Part shown: positions 8,562-15,906 of the stretch, one piece after another
Layout: every line of letters starts with the position of its first letter
Numbering within the stretch: the first letter of the stretch is position 1
DNA from: UBA11574 sp964591175
Lineage (GTDB): Bacteria; Desulfobacterota; Desulfobacteria; Desulfobacterales; UBA11574
Direction: 5' to 3'
Length of the DNA: 59,061 nucleotides
Assembly: GCA_964591175.1 (NCBI GenBank)
Contig: CAZQAF010000014.1
Coordinates: forward strand, 1-59,061
Notes under the pieces: generated by a model
Told to the model about the DNA's origin: nothing
Seen by the model: only the letters and a program-made list of their open reading frames with translations
Databases searched by the model: none
Position numbers and translations under genes: made by a program

Positions 8562-9413
8562 ATGAAGGTGAGAAAATCCATGTTTTCCGGCAGTTGGTAT
8601 CCGGGAAGCGCTTCGGCGTGTGAAAAGGAAATTAAAGGTTTTTTAAAAGAATATCCCGCAGACACCATTGACAAAAAATCATTGGTCGGGGGCATCGTAC
8701 CCCATGCCGGATGGTATTTTTCAGGCAGCATCGCATGCAGCGTCATCCACTGTCTCGGGGGCAAAACAACCCCGGATGTCTTCGTGATTTTCGGGATGCA
8801 TCTCCACGGCGGATCGCCCGCATATATTATGGTGGAAGGCGCATGGGAAACCCCTTTCGGCACCATCGAAATCGAAACCGAACTCAGTCGAGAACTGGCT
8901 CAAAAATTTACTTTCCAGGTTGAAACTGCAGACAACTTTACCCAGGACAACACCATCGAACTTCAGCTCCCTTTCATAAAGTATTTTTTCAAAGATGCAA
9001 AAATCGTCCCTATCGGTGTTCCACCCACAAAACATTCCCTTGAAATCGGAAAAGCCGTGGCGGAACTATCGAAACAGCTCGGACTGCAGATCAATATCAT
9101 CGGTTCCACGGATCTGACCCATTACGGTCCCAACTACGAGTTTGTGTCCCACGGAAAAGGTTCTTCGGCCGTTCAATGGGCCCGTAACGAAAATGACCGC
9201 CGGGTGATCGATGCCATGTTGGCCATGGATCCTGAAACGGTCATTAATGAGGCCATGACAAATCAGAACGCCTGCTGCAGTGGTGCGGCCGCCACCGCAA
9301 TTGCCGCCGCTAAGCATCTCGGCGCCGAAAAGGCGCAAACCATTGCATATGCCACCAGTTATGATAAAAACCCGGGGGATAGTTTTGTGGGGTATGTGGG
9401 GATTGTATTTTAA
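8562..9413 (+). CDS. amrB: Free-standing MEMO1-family protein (AmmeMemoRadiSam protein B)
   Basis: A 283-residue MEMO1-like protein related to the extradiol-dioxygenase fold. Recognisable blocks are SGSWYPG near the N-terminus, VPHAGWYFSG, the VFVIFGMHLHGG region, STDLTHYG and the NACCSGAAA segment. The His residues of PHAG and DLTHY occupy the metal-site positions of the fold. I chose the ATG preceded by AAAGGAGGTGCGAT; a longer frame from 8493 lacks support. The protein has no signal peptide, unlike the fused MEMO1 domain at 36960-38465, so this would be a cytoplasmic paralogue. Its biochemical role is unknown. Confidence 0.85.
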   Translation: MKVRKSMFSGSWYPGSASACEKEIKGFLKEYPADTIDKKSLVGGIVPHAGWYFSGSIACSVIHCLGGKTTPDVFVIFGMHLHGGSPAYIMVEGAWETPFGTIEIETELSRELAQKFTFQVETADNFTQDNTIELQLPFIKYFFKDAKIVPIGVPPTKHSLEIGKAVAELSKQLGLQINIIGSTDLTHYGPNYEFVSHGKGSSAVQWARNENDRRVIDAMLAMDPETVINEAMTNQNACCSGAAATAIAAAKHLGAEKAQTIAYATSYDKNPGDSFVGYVGIVF

Positions 9414-9436
9414 AACCCAGAGGCCATGATTTACGC

Positions 9437-9616
9437 AAATACGATTGGCAAATTCGAAAACCGAATATCGAAATTCGAAGCAAATCCGAAATCCGAATGC
9501 TCAAATGACAAAAACAACACCATATTTGCGATGGCAGACATGCCCATTCATTGAGGCATTGGAATTTTGGTCATTAAATATCGTTTCGGATTTCGAATTT
9601 CGTGTTTCGTATTTAG
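9437..9616. repeat. Imperfect palindromic repeat rich in TTCGAAATCCGA motifs
   Basis: The left arm (about 9461-9508) and the reverse complement of the right arm (about 9570-9616) share cgaaattcga, atccgaa and aatgac in the same order. The whole 9414-9721 gap contains no gene. It looks like a dispersed palindromic repeat or small non-autonomous element. Confidence 0.6.
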
Positions 9617-9671
9617 CGCAGCACAATTGAACTCTGACTGCCACAGCGCGATAGGGTTGTTATGGTAAAAT

Positions 9672-9704
9672 AAAAAGGCCGGCTCTGATGGCGCCGGCCT
9701 TTTT
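9672..9704 (-). terminator. Strong terminator downstream of the groEL remnant
   Basis: aaaaaggccggc (9672-9683) pairs perfectly with gccggccttttt (9693-9704) around a 9-base loop. With A and T tracts on both sides it can work in both directions. It sits just beyond the final GroEL codons of the pseudogene. Confidence 0.85.
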
Positions 9705-9721
9705 TGTTAGAGTCCTTTCGA

Positions 9722-10207
9722 TCAATACATATCTTCCCCCATGCCCCCGGGCGGCATTTCCTGCCGATTCTTTTTCTCCGGCTTTTCCGCAACCATCGCT
9801 TCCGTCGTCAACATCAGCCCGCGCACCGAAGCGGGCACTCTAAAGGGCGAACCGCACCACCTTAGTGGGATCGATCACGCCGACCTTCAAGCGGTTTTCG
9901 AATGTTTCCGTCCCGGCGTTGAATCCAAAATCATCATTTCCTTCGAGTGCCTTATTGAGCACAACGGAACCCTCGCAACCGGCATTTACGGCAATCTGCA
10001 CCAGCAGCTTGGTCAGCGCCCGCTTGAGGATATCAATGCCCCTTTTTTCTTCCCCTTTGGCATCGACCTTATCCAAAACGCCGATACCGCGGATCAGAAC
10101 AACACCGCCGCCGGCAACAATCCCCTCTTCCACAGCCGCTCAAGTGGCATTCAGGCATCTTCCACTCGAGCAACAAGGATTCGATCGTTTAACGGTTTGA
10201 TTTTCAT
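9722..10207 (-). pseudogene. Decayed groES-groEL deletion fusion
   Basis: The frame starts at 10207 behind AAAGGAGGTC and encodes MKIKPLNDRILVA, the first residues of GroES. It continues directly into RVEDA, which in GroEL lies near residue 395. The rest is the GroEL C-terminal third: EEGIVAGGGVVLIR, a middle intact over about 97 codons, VIDPTKVVR, and at the very end the GGMGEDMY tail. Between GroES and that middle a base is missing and a TGA replaces an Arg codon. After VVRFAL there is a TAG where Gln is expected, and a second frameshift. So about 85% of groES and 70% of groEL are gone and the rest is drifting. A functional groESL must exist elsewhere. Confidence 0.9.
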
Positions 10208-10373
10208 GTGCAGACCTCCTTTCTCAATCAATATGTTGCTAAATGTTTGGTATTACAAAAATAAAGTGCCGGCGTATCGGCGTGGCAAAGTGGCTTAAAA
10301 ATGGTGCTTCCAAATAAAATGCATGTTATATGGCGTTCAAGATTAGATATAAAAAAATATGGGAAACTTCGAA

Positions 10374-10410
10374 TAAAAAAAGGGGTTGTGAATCATGGTC
10401 ACAACCCCTT
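10374..10410 (-). terminator. Terminator of tRNA-Gln
   Basis: aaggggttgtga (10380-10391) pairs with tcacaacccctt (10399-10410) around a 7-base loop. On the minus strand it is followed by TTTTTTATTC. It lies about 10 bases past the tRNA 3' end. Confidence 0.85.
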
Positions 10411-10419
10411 GGGAGTTCA

Positions 10420-10493
10420 TGGCTGAGGGACCAGGATTCGAACCTGGATTAACGGGGCCAGAACCCGTCGTCCTGCCGTTAGACGATCCCTCA
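10420..10493 (-). tRNA. tRNA-Gln(CUG)
   Basis: Complete cloverleaf: acceptor TGAGGGA/TCCCTCA, anticodon stem ACGGG/CCCGT with loop TTCTGGC (anticodon CTG), T arm CCAGG/CCTGG with TTCGAAT, discriminator G and encoded CCA. The weak first pair region beginning with T and the G discriminator are typical of tRNA-Gln. Confidence 0.95.
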
Positions 10494-10507
10494 ACGAATA
10501 AAAATCC

Positions 10508-10536
10508 TGAATACAAAAAAGCCTGATATGAGTCAA
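10508..10536 (-). promoter_or_regulatory. Candidate promoter of tRNA-Gln
   Basis: Minus strand: TTGACT (10536-10531), a 17-base spacer, then TATTCA (10513-10508). It is positioned to start transcription a few bases before the tRNA 5' end. Confidence 0.55.
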
Positions 10537-10884
10537 GATAAAACTGATGGATCTCAATTGATACAAAAACCCTTTGAAAAACCCTTGACAATCACTTTTG
10601 TTTAAATTACTAGAACCGCAACCGTGAGCTTAGTCATTGGGATTATATACATTTAATCTAATTTCAGGTAGTTGTGGAAATTTATTACTAATTTTGGTTT
10701 CAAGACGTAAGAAATTTAAGTCAAATCTCAAACCACGACAGGCGTATCGCACCGTCGCGATTTTGGATCCAATCCGTGATCTCCGTTTCGATTTTGTAAA
10801 ATTTTCCACATCATATATGGCTTGGATGCACCATTTAAGCCGCCGCTTTGTATCTGAAACACAATAGGAACAAGGATTATTTAT
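10537..10884 (+). other. Upstream region of the acyl-chain operon
   Basis: No gene. A consensus -35 TTGACA at 10585-10590 is followed 17 bases later by a poor -10, TACTAG (10608-10613). This could drive the operon with a ~270-base leader. I see no riboswitch or strong hairpin in that leader. Confidence 0.3.
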
Positions 10885-12552
10885 ATGACAGAATCTGCAA
10901 ATGATAAAAAATCAGCTATCATAGGACTGGATCCCGAACTCAGACAGATGGTCATCGATACGATCAGGCAGATGAAAAGCCGCCTTCTTACCCGTGAAAA
11001 AATCCTTGAATATGATAAAAACGAGATATTCCCCGAAGAAATGATTCGTGAAATGTTAAGTCCGGATATCGGCCTGCAGCTCCTTTTTATCCCCGAAGCC
11101 TATGGCGGAATGGGAGGTGGTTCCCGGGACTGCTGCGAAGCTATTCTCGAAATGTGCAAAATATGCCTGGGAATCGGCACGGCTTTTTTTGCCATCCAGC
11201 TCGGCGCCGATCCGATCATTGTCGGCGCCACCGAAGACCAGAAAACCAAATGGCTCGGCGCCATTGCTGAAGGAAATGCCCTGGTCGCATATGCCGTCAC
11301 CGAGCCGGAAGCCGGAAGCAACCTTGCAGCTTTAAAAACCAGGGCCGAGCCGGTGAAAAATGATGCCGGTAATGTCACCGGATATACCATCAACGGTACC
11401 AAACAATTTATCTCAACCGGCGGGTTTGCGGATTTCATCACCCTTTTGGCCAACACGCCTGATGGCCCTGCCTTTTTTGTGGTGGAAAAGGGAACGCCGG
11501 GATTTGTCCAGGGAAAGGGCGAAGAAAAACACGGCATCCGGGCTTCCAACACATCCCCGCTGTCTTTTACGGATGTGTTTGTACCGGCTGAAAATCTTGT
11601 GGGCAAAGTGCCCGGTCAAGGTATGAAACAGGCCAACAAGGTTTTTGGATATACCCGCTTGATGGTCGCCGCCATGGCATTGGGCGCCGGAGAGGCGGCA
11701 TTGGAAATCGCCATCGGCTATGCCAAAGAACGGATACAATTCGGATCCCCGTTGTCGGCAAAGCAGGGTTACACCCACAAGCTGATCGTACCGCACGCCG
11801 TGAGATTCGAAGCGGCAAAAGCATATGTCGATGAAATTGCACTCCGGCTCGATTCCGGCGAATCCGAACTTCATGTCGAAGGATCCATTTCCAAGCTGTT
11901 TGCTACGGAGTCTGCGAACAATGCCGCAGACGACGCCATGCAGGCCCTTGGCGGCTACGGATATATCTGTGAATTTGAGGTGGAAAAAATCAAACGCGAT
12001 GTGAAGATCACCACCATCTATGAAGGCACCAGTGAAATTCAACAAAGCATTATCAGCACGTTTCGATGGAAAGAAACGCGAAAATCAAAGGGCGAATTTT
12101 ACCTGTCCATCTGCCGGGAAATGGAAACCCTGGACAGCGAGGGTGATAATGCCGGATGCCGGCTTTACGGACTGTCGGCAGAAATTTTAAATGATACCAT
12201 TATGAAGGTTCATGAAAACCGATTGACCCGTCAGCAGCACATCATGTTTTTGCTGGCCGATATGATGACGCATGTTGAAGTCGGCGCTGCTTTGGCGCGC
12301 AAAGCGGTTTCCCTTTCTAAATCCGGGGATGTACAGGCGGAAAAAATCATCGCGATGTCACGAATTTTCGCTGACGAGACGGCGCAGCTGGCTTCCCGAA
12401 ATGCCCTCAAAATTCTTTTGGGATCCGGGGTTTTCGACCAAAACGCTATCCGGGATTTTATGACCGTCCATTCCTATCACCAACTGGTTTGCAGCAGTCT
12501 AAACATAATCAATGACATGGATCGGGTTGCTGACATACTGTTTGCGAGGTAA
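10885..12552 (+). CDS. Acyl-CoA dehydrogenase family flavoprotein
   Basis: A 555-residue ACAD. It shows the FAD/substrate block VAYAVTEPEAGSN (133-145), FISTGG (175-180), ERIQFGSPLSAKQG (282-295), the ALGGYGY motif (354-360) and the catalytic Glu380 in IYEGTSEIQ. About 160 residues beyond a minimal ACAD form a helical C-terminal extension, as in longer ACADs. It would oxidise an acyl thioester at C2-C3, or work in reverse as an enoyl reductase. It is the first gene of an operon with ketoreductase, ACP and two ketosynthases, with fabG starting two bases after its stop. The setting suggests an acyl-ACP or acyl-CoA substrate linked to chain synthesis rather than plain beta-oxidation; that is inference. 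Confidence 0.92.
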   Translation: MTESANDKKSAIIGLDPELRQMVIDTIRQMKSRLLTREKILEYDKNEIFPEEMIREMLSPDIGLQLLFIPEAYGGMGGGSRDCCEAILEMCKICLGIGTAFFAIQLGADPIIVGATEDQKTKWLGAIAEGNALVAYAVTEPEAGSNLAALKTRAEPVKNDAGNVTGYTINGTKQFISTGGFADFITLLANTPDGPAFFVVEKGTPGFVQGKGEEKHGIRASNTSPLSFTDVFVPAENLVGKVPGQGMKQANKVFGYTRLMVAAMALGAGEAALEIAIGYAKERIQFGSPLSAKQGYTHKLIVPHAVRFEAAKAYVDEIALRLDSGESELHVEGSISKLFATESANNAADDAMQALGGYGYICEFEVEKIKRDVKITTIYEGTSEIQQSIISTFRWKETRKSKGEFYLSICREMETLDSEGDNAGCRLYGLSAEILNDTIMKVHENRLTRQQHIMFLLADMMTHVEVGAALARKAVSLSKSGDVQAEKIIAMSRIFADETAQLASRNALKILLGSGVFDQNAIRDFMTVHSYHQLVCSSLNIINDMDRVADILFAR

Positions 12553-12554
12553 TC

Positions 12555-13319
12555 ATGATAGAACAAAAAGAACGTGTTGTCGTCGTTACGGGGGGATCGA
12601 GGGGTATCGGCAGGGCCATTTGTTTATCCTTTGCAGCGCCGGGCACCAGTATCTATTTTAATTATTTTTCCCCGAGTGATCCGGACGCTGAAGCTGCCGC
12701 TGCTGCCGAAACCGAAAAACGGGTTGCCAATAAACAAGGTTTTGCAGCAAGCAAAAGTGTTAACATTGTCAACGAAAATGAGGTTTCAACTTTTTTCAAT
12801 GAGATCATCGATAAAACCGGTCGAATCGATATCCTGGTCAATAATGCCGGCATTACCAAAGACGGGCTGTTAGTCCGCATGAAAGAACAGGATTGGGATG
12901 CGGTCTTAAACGTAAACTTAAAAGGTGTATTTATTTGCACCAAAATCGTTGCCAAACTCATGATGCAGCAACGTTCCGGCCGTATCATCAATATTTCCTC
13001 GGTAGTGGGTGTCACGGGCAATGTGGGTCAGGCCAATTATTCGGCGTCAAAGGCCGGTGTGATCGGACTCACAAAAACAGCTGCCAAAGAGCTTGCTTCC
13101 CGGGGTATTACCGTTAATGCGATAGCCCCGGGTTTTATAGAAACAGATATGACTGCGTCAATGTCGGATAAAGCCAGAAACGCCATGCTGGACCAAATTC
13201 CGCTCAAACGGGCGGGATATCCCAAAGATGTTGCATCCGTGGCTCAATTTTTGGCTTCCGAAGGCGCCTCATACATCACCGGTCAGGTCATTCATGTCAG
13301 TGGTGGCATGTACATTTAA
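12555..13319 (+). CDS. fabG: 3-oxoacyl-ACP reductase-type SDR
   Basis: A 254-residue short-chain dehydrogenase. It has the NADP(H)-binding TGGSRGIG, the NNAG motif, a Ser in INISSVVG and the YSASK catalytic Tyr/Lys, followed by the PGFIETDM loop and a C-terminal HVSGGMYI. It reduces 3-oxoacyl-ACP to the 3-hydroxy form. The insert between the first two strands (SPSDPDAEAAAAAE) is longer than in standard FabG. It sits directly after the ACAD gene and is followed by the ACP gene. FabG is the best call, though an acetoacetyl-CoA reductase cannot be excluded. Confidence 0.88.
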   Translation: MIEQKERVVVVTGGSRGIGRAICLSFAAPGTSIYFNYFSPSDPDAEAAAAAETEKRVANKQGFAASKSVNIVNENEVSTFFNEIIDKTGRIDILVNNAGITKDGLLVRMKEQDWDAVLNVNLKGVFICTKIVAKLMMQQRSGRIINISSVVGVTGNVGQANYSASKAGVIGLTKTAAKELASRGITVNAIAPGFIETDMTASMSDKARNAMLDQIPLKRAGYPKDVASVAQFLASEGASYITGQVIHVSGGMYI

Positions 13320-13334
13320 AAAGGAGGTATCTGA

Positions 13335-13562
13335 ATGTCCATAGAGGATAAAGTAAAAAAAATCATTGCGGAAAAATTGAGTGTTGATATTGAGGAAATC
13401 GTACCGGAGGCATCGTTTGTGGATGATCTGGGTGCGGATTCCCTGGACCTTGTCGAGTTGATCATGTCCATGGAAGAAGAATTCGATATCGATATTCCGG
13501 ACGAGGAAGCAGAAAAACTGGTAACGGTTAAAGATGTTTTCGATTTCGTTGCCAAACATTAA
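13335..13562 (+). CDS. acpP: Acyl carrier protein
   Basis: A 75-residue, highly acidic protein with the DSL phosphopantetheine site (S36 in LGADSLDLVELIM) and the usual four-helix ACP length. A strong AAGGAGG precedes the ATG. It carries the growing chain for the enzymes on either side. A 9-bp hairpin follows the gene. Confidence 0.96.
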   Translation: MSIEDKVKKIIAEKLSVDIEEIVPEASFVDDLGADSLDLVELIMSMEEEFDIDIPDEEAEKLVTVKDVFDFVAKH

Positions 13563-13594
13563 TATCGTCATCCGAAACGGATTAAGCGCTTTAT

Positions 13595-13620
13595 ACAACC
13601 GGCCGCTATTTGCCGGTTGT
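13595..13620 (+). promoter_or_regulatory. Hairpin between acpP and fabF
   Basis: acaaccggc (13595-13603) pairs perfectly with gccggttgt (13612-13620), 8-base loop. It ends one base before the AAGGAGG of fabF and has no U tract, so it is unlikely to be a terminator. It may protect the acpP 3' end or tune fabF translation. Confidence 0.6.
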
Positions 13621-13632
13621 TAAGGAGGCCCA

Positions 13633-14874
13633 TTGAGCAGACGGGTTGTCATTACGGGTTTAGGACTTGTAACGCCTTTGGGTATCGGAGTGGATGAGAC
13701 TTGGACGGCATTGTGCAAAGGACAATCAGGGATATCTGAAATTACGCGGTTCGATGCCTGCGGCTTCGATACCCGGATTGCCGGAGAAGTAAAGAATTTT
13801 CATCCTGAAGATTTTCTTCTCAAAAAGGAGGCCAAACGCACCCAGGAATTTATTGCCTATGCCGTTGCAGCATCCCGAATGGCACTTGAAGATTCCGGTT
13901 TGGCCATAGACAAAGCCAACGAAACCAGGGTCGGTGTTCTGACAGGATGCGGTCTCGGCGGGCTCCATCTACTGGAACAAACCACCGTCGTTTTGCAAAC
14001 AAAAGGACCCCAGCGGGTAACGCCGTTTTTTATCCCGATGATCATCGGGAATATGGCGCCCGGCATGATTTCAATTTATCTGGGCGCCAAAGGACCCAAC
14101 TCTTCAATAGCCACCGCCTGCGCTTCGGGAACTCACGCCATCGGCGATGCATACAAAATCATCAAGAGAGGCGCGGCGGATGCCATGATTACCGGCGGCG
14201 TGGAATCGGTCATCACGCCGACATGCATTGCCGGTTTTAATGCCATGAAAGCGCTGTCCACTCGGAACGATGACCCTGAAAGAGCATCCCGGCCGTTTGA
14301 TCGCGATCGCGACGGCTTTGTCGTGGGAGAGGGCAGCGGCATTCTGGTTCTGGAGACGCTCGATGCCGCGATGGAAAGAGGCGCTCGCATTTATGCGGAA
14401 ATATGCGGGTACGGCATGAGCGGAGACGGATTTCATATGGCTGCGCCGGCTCCGGAAGGAGAAGGCGCCGGCCGATGCATGGCCGCGGCCCTTAAGGATG
14501 CCCAAATGACCATCGATGAAATCGATTACATTAATGCCCACGGTACATCGACACAGCTTAATGATGTCTATGAAACCCAGGCCATCAAGTCGGTCTTCAA
14601 AGAAAAAGCATTTTCCATCGCCGTGAGCTCCACCAAATCCATGACAGGCCACTTGCTGGGCGGGGCAGGCGGTATCGAAACCGTTTTCACGGCGTTGACC
14701 ATTTCAAAGGGAATCGTCCCGCCGACGATCAATCTTGATCATCCGGACAAAGAATGCGATCTCGATTATGTGCCGAACACGGCGAGAAAAATGGAGGTTA
14801 AGACGGCGATGACCAATTCCTTTGGTTTCGGCGGCACCAATGCAACATTGATTCTTAAATCGTATCTCAAGTGA
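13633..14874 (+). CDS. fabF: Beta-ketoacyl-ACP synthase II
   Basis: A 413-residue KAS II. The nucleophile is C163 in TACASGTHA; the two His residues lie in NAHGTST and STKSMTGHLLG; GFGGTNA follows at the C-terminus. It performs decarboxylative condensation to extend acyl-ACP. Translation appears to start at TTG (13633) behind AAGGAGG, since the protein start SRRVVITGLG matches the family there. FabH begins two bases after its stop. Confidence 0.95.
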   Translation: MSRRVVITGLGLVTPLGIGVDETWTALCKGQSGISEITRFDACGFDTRIAGEVKNFHPEDFLLKKEAKRTQEFIAYAVAASRMALEDSGLAIDKANETRVGVLTGCGLGGLHLLEQTTVVLQTKGPQRVTPFFIPMIIGNMAPGMISIYLGAKGPNSSIATACASGTHAIGDAYKIIKRGAADAMITGGVESVITPTCIAGFNAMKALSTRNDDPERASRPFDRDRDGFVVGEGSGILVLETLDAAMERGARIYAEICGYGMSGDGFHMAAPAPEGEGAGRCMAAALKDAQMTIDEIDYINAHGTSTQLNDVYETQAIKSVFKEKAFSIAVSSTKSMTGHLLGGAGGIETVFTALTISKGIVPPTINLDHPDKECDLDYVPNTARKMEVKTAMTNSFGFGGTNATLILKSYLK

Positions 14875-14875
14875 T

Positions 14876-15889
14876 ATGAATTTTGCAGCAAGAATTACCG
14901 GGACAGGATCAGCCTTCCCCAAAAATCGCGTCACCAACGACGACATCGTTCAGAAACTGGCCGAGTTGGGTGTTAGCACCAGCGATCAATGGATCCGGGA
15001 AAGAACCGGAATTTGTGAACGGCGGATTTCAGATGCCGGCAACCCCGAGGAATTCAATTCTTCGCTGGGTTTGTCAGCGGCGCAAAATGCCCTGGAAATG
15101 GCAGGAAAGTCGGCGGATGATATCAACCAGATTATTTACGCCACTTGCTCTCCGGACACGCCGCTGCCATCCTCTGCATGCTGGCTTCAACATAAGATTA
15201 ACGCCGAAAACGCCTGGGGCATGGATATTAATGCCGCGTGTTCCGGATTCATCTATGGACTGTCAACGGCTGGAACGTTTATACAAACCGGCCAGGTGAA
15301 AACAGCCCTGGTTGTGGGCGCTGAAGTTCTGAATCCCATTATCGACTGGGAGGACCGCAATTCTTGCATTTTATTCGGAGATGGTGCTGGAGCGGTAGTC
15401 GTCGAGCAGGTCCCTTCAAGTTCCAGCCGTCGAATTATAGACAGCTGCCTTCGCTCGGACGGACATTTGTGGGATCTTCTTCATATCCCTGCCGGCGGTT
15501 CCAGCATGGAATTGACACCGGAGATATATGCCCGGAAACTTAATAAAATAAAGATGAAAGGAAAGGAACTTTTTAAAATTGCCGTAAAAACATTGGGCGA
15601 ATTTGCCCTGAGTATATTGAAGAAAAACCAGATGACCATCGATGATCTCGATTGGTTTGTTCCGCACCAGGCCAATCGTCGAATCATTGAAGCCGTCGCC
15701 AACCGTCTCAAACTGCCCATGGAAAAAGTTCTCGTGAATGTCGATCGATACGGTAATACATCATCGGCAACAATCCCCACGATGCTGGACGAAGCCAATA
15801 GAAACGGTAGAATTAAAAGCGGCCAGACGATTCTTTTGGACGCTTTTGGCGCAGGCCTGACTTACGGTGCAATGCTGATGCGCTGGTAA
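14876..15889 (+). CDS. fabH: Beta-ketoacyl-ACP synthase III
   Basis: A 337-residue KAS III with the catalytic triad: C122 in NAACSGFIYG, His in VPHQANRRI and Asn in YGNTSSATIP. The C-terminal LLDAFGAGLTYGA also fits the family. It would start chains from an acyl-CoA primer. It is near the typical length. Start codon choice follows the overlap with the fabF stop. Usually fabH leads fab clusters; here it follows fabF, and fabD is missing. Confidence 0.95.
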   Translation: MNFAARITGTGSAFPKNRVTNDDIVQKLAELGVSTSDQWIRERTGICERRISDAGNPEEFNSSLGLSAAQNALEMAGKSADDINQIIYATCSPDTPLPSSACWLQHKINAENAWGMDINAACSGFIYGLSTAGTFIQTGQVKTALVVGAEVLNPIIDWEDRNSCILFGDGAGAVVVEQVPSSSSRRIIDSCLRSDGHLWDLLHIPAGGSSMELTPEIYARKLNKIKMKGKELFKIAVKTLGEFALSILKKNQMTIDDLDWFVPHQANRRIIEAVANRLKLPMEKVLVNVDRYGNTSSATIPTMLDEANRNGRIKSGQTILLDAFGAGLTYGAMLMRW

Positions 15890-15906
15890 GCGATTGGAAA
15901 TTACTA

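Noticed and set aside
10208..10260. CIRCE (HrcA) operator upstream of the groES remnant
   Set aside because: Only a partial TTAGCA-like match is present and no inverted partner at the right spacing.
9741..10298. 185-residue plus-strand open frame
   Set aside because: It is antisense to the groES-groEL remnant, which explains the sequence fully; no ribosome site or domain.
10637..10867. 76-residue open frame before the ACAD gene
   Set aside because: No ribosome binding site and no family resemblance.
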